Assembly (NCBI RefSeq): GCF_019084045.1
Contig: NZ_JAHRED010000003.1
Location: forward strand, 434,001 to 498,000
DNA length: 64,000 nucleotides
From: Paeniglutamicibacter quisquiliarum
Lineage (GTDB): Bacteria; Actinomycetota; Actinomycetes; Actinomycetales; Micrococcaceae
Direction of reading: 5' to 3'
Below are positions 40,152 through 49,133 of this stretch, piece after piece (the stretch's first letter is position 1; the number at the start of each line of letters is the position of its first letter). Below the pieces are notes generated by a model. That model did not search any database and was not told the DNA's origin. It worked only from the letters and a program-made list of their open reading frames with translations. The position numbers and the translations under genes are program-made.

Positions 40152-41470
40152 GCGTCGGGACGAGGAAACCCGGAAGTGGCCGATCGCAGGTGGCCTGGAA
40201 ACTGCTTGCCGTGTTGGCGCTGCTACTTAGCGCGTGCACGGCGGGGCCCCTCACTCAAACCCCGCCCCAGAGCGAGCCGCCGAAGGTCGGCGGCCCGCTG
40301 GGACTCCCAACAATCCCTTGGGAAGGTGGTGGCGAGTATTGGAATGCCTTTGACGCGCCTCGCGAGGCCGGGTGGACGGATGACTCGTTCTTTCCCATCA
40401 CGTTGTGGTTCAACGCAATCATGTCGAACGAAGAAGTCCAGTACGACAAGAAGCTCGGATTCAACACCTATATCGGACTGGATCCGAGTACCCCGTACGA
40501 GCTCTTTGCCGACAACGACGCATATTGGATCGGTGGGCCGTTGAATGACTCCTTCACCGCGGACAGCAAGAACTGGGTGGGAGACTTCCTGGGCGACGAA
40601 GTGGACGGAAGATTTGACGTCGACACCGGACAACAAATGATGCGCGAGGCCTCTGACCTCACGGAAGGCACCGGGCGATTCAGGTATACCAACTACACGC
40701 AAATAGTCATGGCACAGTATATGAAGGACAAGGACACCGAAACGTACGTCAATGACTATTCGGACGTGGTTTCCATTGACATGTATTGGTACACAATTCC
40801 TTTCTGCAGCCAACTGCCATTGCAGCATGCCTACCTTTTCACCCTGACTGAATCCAATTGCAGGACGTCCAGTAGCTACGGGAAGACGATGCAAGCCTTG
40901 CGCGAGAGGGACGTAGTTGATGGCAAACTGCAACGCCTGTGGCAATTCGTTGAAATCCTGAATGGCGGCCCAGGCCAAGATGCGACGTACATTGAGGAAA
41001 TATCTCCCGGGCAACTGAAGGGAGCCGTAATGAATTCCTTGATCCACGAAGCGCGCGGAATCGTATATTTCAACCAATCGCTCAGCGGAGACTGCCTCGC
41101 CGGTTCTGTGGTTCGGCAGAGCCAAGTGGTGGAAGACTACTGCGGCAAGAAACAGGTGGAAGCCGCTGGAGAGATCAACTCCTTGGTCCATTCCTTGGCG
41201 CCGGTCTTGAATTCTCAGTCCTATGTCTTTGACTTCGGGGAGGGACTCGACACGATGCTGAAGGTCAAGGGCGATACCGCATACGTCTTTTCGATGCTCG
41301 ATGATTCCCACCAGACGGGGGAACGCAATTTTACGGTTCCGGAACAACTCCGTGGAAAACCCGTCGAAGTCATCGGTGAGAATCGAACCATATTGCCAAA
41401 TGCCGACGGGACCTTTACCGACACCTTCGAGCATGAGTACACCTACCACGTCTACAAGGTCATCCTATGA
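40148..41470 (+). CDS. Lipoprotein of unknown function, possibly glycoside-hydrolase-like
   Basis: A 440-residue protein with a basic N terminus, a hydrophobic stretch and a lipobox LLSAC (residues 26-30), so it should be exported and lipid-anchored at Cys30. The mature part is rich in aromatic and acidic residues (IPWEGGGEYWNAF, VGDFLGDEVDGRFD, VVSIDMYWYTIPF). It has the look of a TIM-barrel carbohydrate-active protein with a small beta-sandwich at the C terminus, but I do not recognise a named family. Overlapping genes for two glycosyltransferases on both sides suggest it trims, modifies or binds the polysaccharide outside the cell. Confidence 0.6.
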   Translation: MSVGTRKPGSGRSQVAWKLLAVLALLLSACTAGPLTQTPPQSEPPKVGGPLGLPTIPWEGGGEYWNAFDAPREAGWTDDSFFPITLWFNAIMSNEEVQYDKKLGFNTYIGLDPSTPYELFADNDAYWIGGPLNDSFTADSKNWVGDFLGDEVDGRFDVDTGQQMMREASDLTEGTGRFRYTNYTQIVMAQYMKDKDTETYVNDYSDVVSIDMYWYTIPFCSQLPLQHAYLFTLTESNCRTSSSYGKTMQALRERDVVDGKLQRLWQFVEILNGGPGQDATYIEEISPGQLKGAVMNSLIHEARGIVYFNQSLSGDCLAGSVVRQSQVVEDYCGKKQVEAAGEINSLVHSLAPVLNSQSYVFDFGEGLDTMLKVKGDTAYVFSMLDDSHQTGERNFTVPEQLRGKPVEVIGENRTILPNADGTFTDTFEHEYTYHVYKVIL

Positions 41471-42336
41471 AAACGGCCGTCGACCACGTAATCCTGACTC
41501 GTTTCAACCTTCCATCGAAAGGCCCCGAGAGTTTCATTCGGGCTCGAGAAGGGTGGCTTGTCGATCGGGTAAAACTATTCGAGCAGTATTGTCTTCCCTC
41601 TGTCCGCATGCAGACCTCAAGCAACTTTTCCTGGATCATCTATTTCGATCCGGAATCACCAGATTGGTTGCGCGAGAAGATTCAGGAGTGGAATCAAAAT
41701 CCGCTGTTTTCCGCGATTTACCGTGAAGAGGTTTCCCGCGACGAATTGTTGACCGATATTCGTTCGACTACCGGGGCAAGCCGACAAAGACTGCTGACCA
41801 CAAATCTTGACAACGACGACGGCCTTTCACGGGACTTCGTCGAACGATTGCAGTCGGTGGAGGCCCCTCCCCGACGCCTGGCCATCTACCTTAGCCACGG
41901 GCTCATCAAAAGCGGCAACGCGTTGTATTGGCACCGGGATAGAGAAAATGCCTTTTGTTCCGTGCTGGAGAACTGGGACGATCCAGTCACCTGTTGGGTT
42001 GACTGGCATAACAGGTTGGCGGATCATATGTCTACAACCGAAGTGACGGATGGGCCGGCATGGCTGCAGGTAATTCATGAACGAAATGTGAGTAACAGGG
42101 TTCATGGACGGAGAGTGCCAGCGGGGAAATTCATCCTTAACTTCGGACAATTGATTGGGGATATAAATGACCCGAGCTGGTACGAAACGGCACTAGATCG
42201 GTATTGGGGCGCACCACGGCGATTCGTCTACGAGACGACACGTTCTGGTGTCAAGAAAGCGACCATGCTCGTCGGCGGCAAGTCGGCGTTGGACAGAATG
42301 AAGATTCTGCTCCAGCAGGGTCAAACAGGAAAATAA
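41467..42336 (+). CDS. Putative rhamnosyltransferase (PF11316-like glycosyltransferase)
   Basis: A 289-residue protein beginning VDHVILTRFNLPS, followed by SWIIYFDPESPDWLREKI and RLLTTNLDNDDGLSRDFVERL. This pattern of LTRFN and LDNDD is, from memory, that of the putative rhamnosyltransferase family PF11316, where the acidic cluster would bind the nucleotide-sugar metal. It overlaps the lipoprotein gene by ATGA. With the WsaF-like protein it suggests a rhamnose-containing polymer. Confidence 0.78.
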   Translation: MKTAVDHVILTRFNLPSKGPESFIRAREGWLVDRVKLFEQYCLPSVRMQTSSNFSWIIYFDPESPDWLREKIQEWNQNPLFSAIYREEVSRDELLTDIRSTTGASRQRLLTTNLDNDDGLSRDFVERLQSVEAPPRRLAIYLSHGLIKSGNALYWHRDRENAFCSVLENWDDPVTCWVDWHNRLADHMSTTEVTDGPAWLQVIHERNVSNRVHGRRVPAGKFILNFGQLIGDINDPSWYETALDRYWGAPRRFVYETTRSGVKKATMLVGGKSALDRMKILLQQGQTGK

Positions 42337-42433
42337 AGTCCACTGTCACTGGGGGTTAGGCAACATGGACAATAATTCACGTTTAAGCATGGTTGGAGAA
42401 AAAAATTTACCGCGGCAGATGGCGGTGGAGTAG

Positions 42434-43237
42434 ATGTTTCTTCAAGACTTAGGTTTCGCCTTACTACGTCGTTGGTATTTTGTTTTGTTCGGAGTGTTGG
42501 TCACGGTTGCCGGGGTGTTTGGCATTTATCAGGTTGTGCCAGTCAGCTACCAAGCAACTGCGAGCCTCGTCTTGGTTCCTCCGCAAACCGCGGTCATCGA
42601 GGGGGAGAACCCCTACCTCTACATGGGGGCACTGGACCAAGCCCTGAGCGTCCTCGTTGTCAAAATGAACTCGGCGCAAGTTTCTGAGCCAATTTTGCAA
42701 AAGGACCCGAATCTCAGTTACGCACTAACTAAGGACGTTGCCACGACCGGGCCGATTATTCTCATTGAAAGCGAAGCACCGGTTGACACCACGGCTCTGT
42801 CCATCGTCAACCAAGTGTTGAAGCAGGTTCCACCAAATCTGGTGGAAATCCAGGACGCATTGGGAGTGCCCAAGGACGCGCGCATCACGGCGATGACAAT
42901 TGTGCAGAACCGCGAAGCCGAAGAAGTAACCAAGAAACAACAGCGAATGATGATTGCGGGCGCCGCCGGCGGCCTTGCCCTGACAGTGTTGGTAACTGGC
43001 CTTATGGACAAGCTCCTGACGCGGCGCAAACAAAAACGGATGGCCAAGAGAAAGGTTCGAGCGGTCGCCGAGGAACATCCGATCGAAGCTATTCAAGAGT
43101 CCCGCAAGGGCATTCAACCGGCGCGTTCCCATTCTGCCGGAGGGCCTGAAATCAAGACCACTGATGACGGGAACGATCCGGAACGCGACGTAGCGCATCC
43201 GGCGCAGGTCACGCAAAGTACACTAATTGAGTCCTGA
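42434..43237 (+). CDS. Wzz-like chain-length/co-polymerase membrane protein
   Basis: A 267-residue protein with a membrane helix at about 13-33, an extracytoplasmic domain starting YQATASLVLVPP, and a second helix at about 172-192 followed by a basic cytoplasmic tail. This is the topology of Wzz/YveK co-polymerases that set polymer length with Wzy. No tyrosine-kinase domain is attached or encoded nearby. A GGTGGAG site precedes the ATG. A 97-bp AT-rich gap separates it from the preceding gene, so a promoter may lie there. Confidence 0.8.
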   Translation: MFLQDLGFALLRRWYFVLFGVLVTVAGVFGIYQVVPVSYQATASLVLVPPQTAVIEGENPYLYMGALDQALSVLVVKMNSAQVSEPILQKDPNLSYALTKDVATTGPIILIESEAPVDTTALSIVNQVLKQVPPNLVEIQDALGVPKDARITAMTIVQNREAEEVTKKQQRMMIAGAAGGLALTVLVTGLMDKLLTRRKQKRMAKRKVRAVAEEHPIEAIQESRKGIQPARSHSAGGPEIKTTDDGNDPERDVAHPAQVTQSTLIES

Positions 43238-43248
43238 GGATTGCAGCC

Positions 43249-44598
43249 ATGGACCATTCGGCAGGCCCTAACCAGCCGTTGAGGGTGAAAACCCCGACGT
43301 CCTGGGATGCTGTTACCGTCCTCAAGGGTTTCGTGTTGGTTCAATACGTGATTCCATCGGACCAGCGGATCTTGGCACTAGGCGCGGCAGGTTCCCCGGC
43401 AATCATTTATGCCTTGGGCGCCATGCTGTGGTGGGTGTGGCATAGAATCCGGTATACGGCACCGGAACGGTCATTTCGAGCCCGAATGCTCAGGGGTGCC
43501 CTCTATTGCTTCTTGGCTGCCATGATTTCCGGTTATGCGGCTGCTAACGTCACCGCTCTGCCGCCGTCCGAGTCCAATATGGCGGACATGGGCGCCATCA
43601 AGATCGTCGCGATGATTGGACTGGTTCTTGTCGCCAGCGATGGAATCCCGAGTATCCCGCGCCTCATCAATTTTGTGCGATTCCTGAGCACGGTGGGAGG
43701 GCTCTATGCCACCCTGGGATTGTTCCAGTTTTTCACCGGAATCAGCGTTATTAACCTCATCAGCATTCCCGGGCTGTCGAGTATTGGGGGTTCCGGTGTC
43801 GATGAGCGAGGTGGATTCGTCAGGGCTGTCGCTACAGCCATGCACCCCCTGGAATACGCGACCGTTTTGTCGATGCTTCTGCCGCTATGCCTGACCCTTG
43901 CTGTATTTGACCGGAGGAAGTCGGGTCTTGTGCGGTGGTATCCCGTGGTGGCAATCTCCGTCTGTTCAATGCTCTCAGTGAGTCGGTCTGCCCTCATTGG
44001 TGCTGCGGCTGTTTTTCTCATCCTTCTTCCGACGTGGCCGCGCCCATTGCGCCAAGGAGTGGGCATCATGATGGGCTTCGGATTTGCGGCCATGTACGTA
44101 GCCGTCCCGGGCATGGCTGGAACGATTCTGGGTCTATTTTCAGGCTCTGACACCAGCGTCAGCTCCCGCACGGGAAGTTACGGAGCGGCATCCGAATTCC
44201 TGGCCGTTTCCCCAATATTCGGACGTGGCCTGGGAACTTTTCTTCCGAGCTATCACATATTCGACAATCAATATCTTTTGCTGGTGATTGAAACCGGAAT
44301 CTTGGGCCTCGTGGGTTTCTTGGCCCTCTTGGTAGTCACGATGTACGGGGTCCTGAGAAGCCGCGCGAAGTTTTCCGACGCTGTCGTCCGCGGTCTCGGG
44401 ATGGCCATATTTGCCGCGTTGGTCGCGGGCGCCCTCCTATCTGCCTTTTTTGATAGCTTGTCGTTCCCGCAAGCCGGCAGCCTCATTTTCCTCATGATCG
44501 GCGTTGCGGGCGCCTATGTGTCCCTAGCGGCGTCCGATCCCGGAAAAGTCGGGAAAGAGGTGACCCGATGGCAAGAGACAGGACAAGCTGGGGGCTAA
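43249..44598 (+). CDS. Wzy-like polymerase / O-antigen ligase family membrane protein
   Basis: A 449-residue protein with about 11-12 hydrophobic helices. The large extracytoplasmic loop typical of Wzy_C proteins contains SSRTGSYGAASEFLAVSPIFGRGLGTF and a following HIFDNQYLLLVIETGILGLV segment. It would polymerise flipped repeat units outside the membrane. It follows the first Wzz-like gene by 11 bp and overlaps the second by 31 bp, so the three probably work as one complex. Confidence 0.86.
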   Translation: MDHSAGPNQPLRVKTPTSWDAVTVLKGFVLVQYVIPSDQRILALGAAGSPAIIYALGAMLWWVWHRIRYTAPERSFRARMLRGALYCFLAAMISGYAAANVTALPPSESNMADMGAIKIVAMIGLVLVASDGIPSIPRLINFVRFLSTVGGLYATLGLFQFFTGISVINLISIPGLSSIGGSGVDERGGFVRAVATAMHPLEYATVLSMLLPLCLTLAVFDRRKSGLVRWYPVVAISVCSMLSVSRSALIGAAAVFLILLPTWPRPLRQGVGIMMGFGFAAMYVAVPGMAGTILGLFSGSDTSVSSRTGSYGAASEFLAVSPIFGRGLGTFLPSYHIFDNQYLLLVIETGILGLVGFLALLVVTMYGVLRSRAKFSDAVVRGLGMAIFAALVAGALLSAFFDSLSFPQAGSLIFLMIGVAGAYVSLAASDPGKVGKEVTRWQETGQAGG

Positions 44599-45332
44599 GG
44601 GAACGGCTGAGGAAACATAAAAATGTTCTGGTCCGGCGCTGGTACCTGATCGCTGCAACCACGTTGGTGCTCATGCCCGCGCTAATCGCCGTGCACAATG
44701 CGACAGGGGTCTATTACTCGACGGCGTCCGTCTTGTTCCTGCCGCCTGCCTCGGCCGTGGAAGGCGGCGGAAATTCATTGCGCGCCGATCCCGGGAGCAC
44801 CGTGTATTTCGCGGCCGTCGTCGAACGCCATTTCAACCAGGGGGCTCATGCCTACGAAGTGCCTCGACCAACGAGCGCCCCACTCTACGCGACGGGAGTT
44901 CGCCATGGTTCAGCCGTGTACCTTCCCGACCAAGGCGGACAATGGCAGACCAACTTCAATAAGGCAGAGATACGCATAGAGGTTGTTGGCACTTCAGAGG
45001 AGGAAGTTCTGACGAAAATGAGCGAAACCATTGAGACCTTGAGAGTGCTGGCCATCAGGCCGCAGGAAGAGATGGGAATCTGGCCGGAGTCTCGCATCAC
45101 CACCGAAACCTCGCCCGAAAAGCCCGCCGTAGCATATGCCTGGATCCGCAATAGCCGCGCTGAAATGACTGTCGCGGCACTGATCGTGGGGCTGAGTATT
45201 GGTGTGGCCAACATCGGTGACTCGGGGCTCAACGCGCGTGCGCGCAGGCGCGCTGGACGTGAGGGTGCAAATGCGCCACGGCCAGGATCCCGTGATCGAG
45301 TCGGGTTCGGTGTCGGTTCCGAGGCTTCGTAG
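44568..45332 (+). CDS. Second Wzz-like membrane protein
   Basis: A 254-residue protein with a basic N terminus, a membrane helix at about 25-44, an outside region starting YYSTASVLFLPPASAVEGG and a second helix at about 198-215. Overall layout and the STASVLFLPP stretch copy the first Wzz-like protein, although similarity elsewhere is low by eye. It starts inside the end of the polymerase gene (31-bp overlap) and ends the plus-strand array, converging on the fused glycosyltransferase gene after 52 bp. Confidence 0.65.
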   Translation: MARDRTSWGLRERLRKHKNVLVRRWYLIAATTLVLMPALIAVHNATGVYYSTASVLFLPPASAVEGGGNSLRADPGSTVYFAAVVERHFNQGAHAYEVPRPTSAPLYATGVRHGSAVYLPDQGGQWQTNFNKAEIRIEVVGTSEEEVLTKMSETIETLRVLAIRPQEEMGIWPESRITTETSPEKPAVAYAWIRNSRAEMTVAALIVGLSIGVANIGDSGLNARARRRAGREGANAPRPGSRDRVGFGVGSEAS

Positions 45333-45384
45333 CCCCGAACGGACGCGGTTGGACAAGGACGATTCTGGACGGTCGGTTGAGAGC

Positions 45385-48090
45385 CTACCGACTCGATTCG
45401 TCCCGTTCCCAGCGCTGATCCTGCATCCTGCTCGCGTTGCGCGCCTTGAGTCTTCCTCCGATGGCAAGGACACCGTAGATCCCGGCATCCACTGCCGTGA
45501 ACGGACCAGAAACCGATGCCAGCAGCTGCTCGAGCGTTCGCAAAGAATCCGGAGCGTGTTTCTCAGCCATGGCCCCGGCACCAGACCGAAGTTCATCTTG
45601 CCCACGGTAGTTTCTGCGCAGCACCGACATGAGCGATGCGACCGATCGGGGCGTTGAGACCTGAACCGGCGGCGTGGGCAGAATTTGCTTTTCCTCGACT
45701 GAAAACTGCAGGTCCACGTACAGGTCATCGGCCGTGACGTCCGGAAACGAATCAAAACGCCGACGTCCGATTTCGCTCATGCCGTAGGCGCCGGCGCCCC
45801 ACAGCGCCTCGTTAGTCGCGGGCAACCGGCGGCGGGCTCGGTAGAACGCGCGCACGGGCCATGACGCTCCTGCGGTTACGTACTCAAATGCCGGTCGTGC
45901 CGACAACGCCCCGGGCCGAGACAAATAATCGAAGGTCATGCGCAGGGCGGATGGCGTAATGACGATATCGGCGTCCAAATACAGTCGTGGATACACCGTC
46001 GTCTCACCGTCGGCCAAGTTGAGGGCGGCAACCTTGGAGGGGATTTGGGACTCCAAGACTCTGACACCTGCAAAGCCCCTTGCAATCTCCGCCGTGTCGT
46101 CGGTGCAGCCGTTGCAGGCGACAATCACCTCGATGGCGCCACTGGCGGCCAACCCGGCCAGAGGCGCCAAGGTCCGCGCGATGACCGAAGACTCGTTGTG
46201 TGCAGGAATGATGACAGCTCCCGGCGGAAAGCCAAATGTGCAGCCGGGTTCCTGCGTTGCGCGGGGTAGTTCGCTCCAGCGTTGTTCGTTGGAGACAAGG
46301 CTGAAGATCCCGCGGTGGCCTGGCCTGGCGGAACGCAGCGCCTCGTGTAGGACCACCACGGACTTGAACGCGGAGGCGTACCGGGCAGACCGGTGCTTGC
46401 GGACGTATCGGACGCGGTTGGCCGCCATGAGCGCATTGAGGGCGACCGAGGCACCGGAGCCTCCCATATGGTGCGTCATGACGGCTTCGGGTTCATACCA
46501 AATGGTTGCACCGGACTCCCTGGCACGCCGGAAGTAGTCTGTCTCCTCGGAGTATAAGAAGAACTGTTCGTCCCAGACGCCTAGACGCCTGTCCAGCCCG
46601 GCATCGATCAACAGTGCCGCGCCAGTGGCCCAGTCGACCTGGTGCGGGTGGGCGTAGCACTCCGGATTGAATTCCATCTCCGACGTCCAGACTGGGCGCT
46701 GCGGAAGCCGCTCGCCCAGGAGCGCATCGCCCAGGGCGCGGCCAAGGGAAGGCTCCCGGCGAAGGGAAGGATAGGTCTTGCCGTCGCCCTGCAGGAGGCG
46801 TGGAACCACGATGCCGGCACCCGAGATGACGAGCCGCTCCAGCATTGCGGCGATGGCTCCGGTGCCCACTGTCAGATCGGGATTCAGGACCAGCACGGCC
46901 GAGCAATCCCCGGCAAGGAACCGAACCGCATTGATCCCCCCGGCGTAGCCCAGGTTCGATTCCGTGGACACCGCAATGACATCCGGATGGGCTTGGAGAC
47001 GTTCCAGCGTTCCGTCCACGGAACCGTTGTCGGCCACGACAACGCGCAGGGCCAATGTGAGCGCCTCCCGGCGAAGACTGAGCATCAGGTCATCAATCGT
47101 GTCCTCGTTGTTGTAGGTAACCACCAGGACGGTCACATCGGCGCTGTCGTGACGACCGACGAAACTGGCCAGCGGAGCGTGGGACCGTATGGTTTCCACC
47201 TGCGGCTGGACACTGTCGATGACTGGCTCATCGTCTGCAAGAACGCTGCTGTCACGACGGATCTTTAGCAGGCCGGGCGGGTCGTCGACCAGATAGCGGC
47301 GGGCCATCCGCCGGGGTTCCGCGGCTAGCCTCCAAGCCCACTCCAGCCCCCTGTCGCTAACCCAGGTTGGTGCACGCCTTACCGCCCCGGCCAGGAAATC
47401 CACCACGGCACCGAAAGCGAGGAGGGTCTGTGCTCCGGTCAGCGTCCCGTAGGCGGCCATCCATAATTCCTGGCGCGGCTTTCCCAACCCCACGACCAGG
47501 ATGTCGGTGTCGGTTCGGTGGATCGCATTGGCCAGCGCCACGGAGGCATCGTGGTCCTCCAACTCGGTGCGTGCCGGCGCCCAGAAGCCGCTGACCTGAA
47601 GCCGCGGTCGGTGCTCCGCCAGGGTGCGCGAGAGTTCGTCGTGGATTTCGGCCGATCCTCCCAAGAAGCCTACGGACAGTCCGGTCCGCTCCGCCTCGTT
47701 CAATATCGGCCCGATCAGGTCGCTGCCGGCCAGACGCGGCCAGCTGCCGCCGGTGAGACGGTTGGACTGGGCAACCAGCGGCGCACCGTCCAACAAGGTC
47801 AGCCACTCCATATCGGGCGTCCTGTCTCCGGAAGGGGCATTGGCCTGCAGGAGGCGCAGTGGCTGCGTGGGCCTGAGGGAATCGCCTAGCACCCCATGCC
47901 AACGGCCGCCGGCACCGAACTGGACGACGTGGTCGAGATTGGCCGATACAACTGACAAGGGCCTCGTGCGGTCCTGTCCGGCCGAGCGGCCGGAAGTTGA
48001 ATGGTCGATGATCCGGGCCACCGCGTCTTGCCGCTGAAGCAGGTCGACGACTATGCCTGCCAGATCTACGCGTCTGTATTCAGATGACAT
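45385..48090 (-). CDS. Three-domain glycosyltransferase fusion: WecG/TagA/CpsF + GT2 + GT2
   Basis: A 901-residue protein that joins three transferases. Residues about 40-285 form a GT26 WecG/TagA/CpsF domain: SVVSANLDHVV, TLLDGAPLVAQ (Asp101 at the expected catalytic place) and VVGLGKPRQELWM. Residues about 318-560 form a GT2 domain of rhamnosyltransferase type: VLVVTYNNEDTI, VVADNGSVDGT, NLGYAGGIN, LNPDL and FLYSEETDYFRR. Residues about 622-830 form a second GT2 domain: AVIIPAHNES, CNGCTDDT, LYLDADI and TADDLYVDL. ATG 48090 has GGAAGGGCAGG upstream; an open frame continues further without support. It could build several links of one repeat unit. It is the second gene of a two-gene minus-strand operon. 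Confidence 0.88.
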   Translation of the reverse strand: MSSEYRRVDLAGIVVDLLQRQDAVARIIDHSTSGRSAGQDRTRPLSVVSANLDHVVQFGAGGRWHGVLGDSLRPTQPLRLLQANAPSGDRTPDMEWLTLLDGAPLVAQSNRLTGGSWPRLAGSDLIGPILNEAERTGLSVGFLGGSAEIHDELSRTLAEHRPRLQVSGFWAPARTELEDHDASVALANAIHRTDTDILVVGLGKPRQELWMAAYGTLTGAQTLLAFGAVVDFLAGAVRRAPTWVSDRGLEWAWRLAAEPRRMARRYLVDDPPGLLKIRRDSSVLADDEPVIDSVQPQVETIRSHAPLASFVGRHDSADVTVLVVTYNNEDTIDDLMLSLRREALTLALRVVVADNGSVDGTLERLQAHPDVIAVSTESNLGYAGGINAVRFLAGDCSAVLVLNPDLTVGTGAIAAMLERLVISGAGIVVPRLLQGDGKTYPSLRREPSLGRALGDALLGERLPQRPVWTSEMEFNPECYAHPHQVDWATGAALLIDAGLDRRLGVWDEQFFLYSEETDYFRRARESGATIWYEPEAVMTHHMGGSGASVALNALMAANRVRYVRKHRSARYASAFKSVVVLHEALRSARPGHRGIFSLVSNEQRWSELPRATQEPGCTFGFPPGAVIIPAHNESSVIARTLAPLAGLAASGAIEVIVACNGCTDDTAEIARGFAGVRVLESQIPSKVAALNLADGETTVYPRLYLDADIVITPSALRMTFDYLSRPGALSARPAFEYVTAGASWPVRAFYRARRRLPATNEALWGAGAYGMSEIGRRRFDSFPDVTADDLYVDLQFSVEEKQILPTPPVQVSTPRSVASLMSVLRRNYRGQDELRSGAGAMAEKHAPDSLRTLEQLLASVSGPFTAVDAGIYGVLAIGGRLKARNASRMQDQRWERDESSR

Positions 48091-48162
48091 GGTCCTGCCC
48101 TTCCAAGTCCGGGGTGCGGCGTTCGGTTCCATGGCCATGCGGAAGCCGCGCCCTCGAATGGC

Positions 48163-48783
48163 CTAGTGCGCGAAGCCGGCGTCCGGGACGTCCGCCTGAG
48201 AGATTCGTTCCAAACCGTCCGCGGCCACGCGATAGCGACTTCCGCTGATTGGACATACCCAATGGTCGCCATCCGGATGCAAGGGATGCCCCGCCTCTCC
48301 GACCCAGCCGACTTGGCGTGCCGGGACCCCCACGACGATGGCGTGGGCCGGCACATTGCGGTTCACCACGGCACCCGCGGCGACCATAGCCCAAGGCCCG
48401 ACGGTCACCGGAGCGATGCACACCGCCTGGGCGCCGATCGAAGCCCCCTTGCCAACGGTCACGCCGACGGATTCCCAGTCGTTGGGGCTCTTGAGCGAGC
48501 CGTCTGGATTGATTGCCCGTGGAAACAGGTCGTTGGTCAATACCGCCGCCGGACCGATGAAGACGCCATCGGCCAAGCGGGCGGGTTCGTAGACCAGCGC
48601 GTAGTTTTGGACCTTGCAGTTGTTCCCCAGCCTGACCTCGGGCCCAATATACGCCCCGCGCCCGATGTTGCACCCCTTGCCCAGGACTGCGCCTTCGCGC
48701 ACTTGAGCCAGATGCCAGATCTTCGTGCCAGCGCCGATTACCGCTTCCGGCGATACATCGGCGCTGTTTTCAATGCGAGTCAT
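48163..48783 (-). CDS. WbpD-like sugar N-acetyltransferase (hexapeptide repeat)
   Basis: A 206-residue left-handed beta-helix acetyltransferase. IGAGTKIWHLAQVREGAVLG, NNCKVQNYALVYE and VFIGPAAVLTNDLFPRA follow the WbpD pattern. These enzymes acetylate the 3-amino group of UDP-2-acetamido-3-amino-2,3-dideoxy-glucuronate, using acetyl-CoA. The final 45 residues form a short extra tail with WVCPISGSRYRV. ATG 48783 is preceded by GGGGGGGA. It fits with the WbpB-like oxidoreductase and WbpE-like aminotransferase 14-18 kb away. It precedes the fused glycosyltransferase gene by 72 bp. Confidence 0.85.
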   Translation of the reverse strand: MTRIENSADVSPEAVIGAGTKIWHLAQVREGAVLGKGCNIGRGAYIGPEVRLGNNCKVQNYALVYEPARLADGVFIGPAAVLTNDLFPRAINPDGSLKSPNDWESVGVTVGKGASIGAQAVCIAPVTVGPWAMVAAGAVVNRNVPAHAIVVGVPARQVGWVGEAGHPLHPDGDHWVCPISGSRYRVAADGLERISQADVPDAGFAH

Positions 48784-49133
48784 TTATTTTTCCCCCCCAA
48801 TGCATGGGCCCGAGATCAGGCTCACGAAGTATCCCCCCAAAAAGCTATGTGACACTTCTAGTAGTGACGTTAGGGGCGGTTAGGGGTGCTTTCAATATCG
48901 ATTGCCCAAAGTGAGTGCTAATTGGGTGGCCCCTGAATCCTGAACGCGTAATTTACGAGTGTCGTGGCGGTTGCCCCCGGTCGAAGGCGGACTTTGCCGC
49001 CCGTTGACCCTCAACGGCAGCCTCGGGGCAGGCCTTGTCTGAAAGGTTGAATAACCCGCGGACGGCGGATAGTCTCAATCTCACTCGGGCCATGGGGGAC
49101 CGGGGCTTGCCGTGAATTTGGGGAAATTACGTC
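48784..49133. promoter_or_regulatory. Divergent regulatory region at the end of the EPS locus
   Basis: A 350-bp gene-free region between the acetyltransferase (-) and the secreted protein (+). It contains ACGAGTGTCG (48955-48964), identical to the left arm and spacer start of the inverted repeat at 27971. It also has TCACTCGGGCC (49081-49091), one base different from the right-arm sequence at 27983-27993. Confidence 0.5.
49047..49075 (+). promoter_or_regulatory. Putative promoter of the secreted EPS-locus protein
   Basis: TTGAAT (49047-49052) and TAGTCT (49070-49075) with a 17-bp spacer; start predicted near 49082, giving a leader of about 52 nt. Confidence 0.55.
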
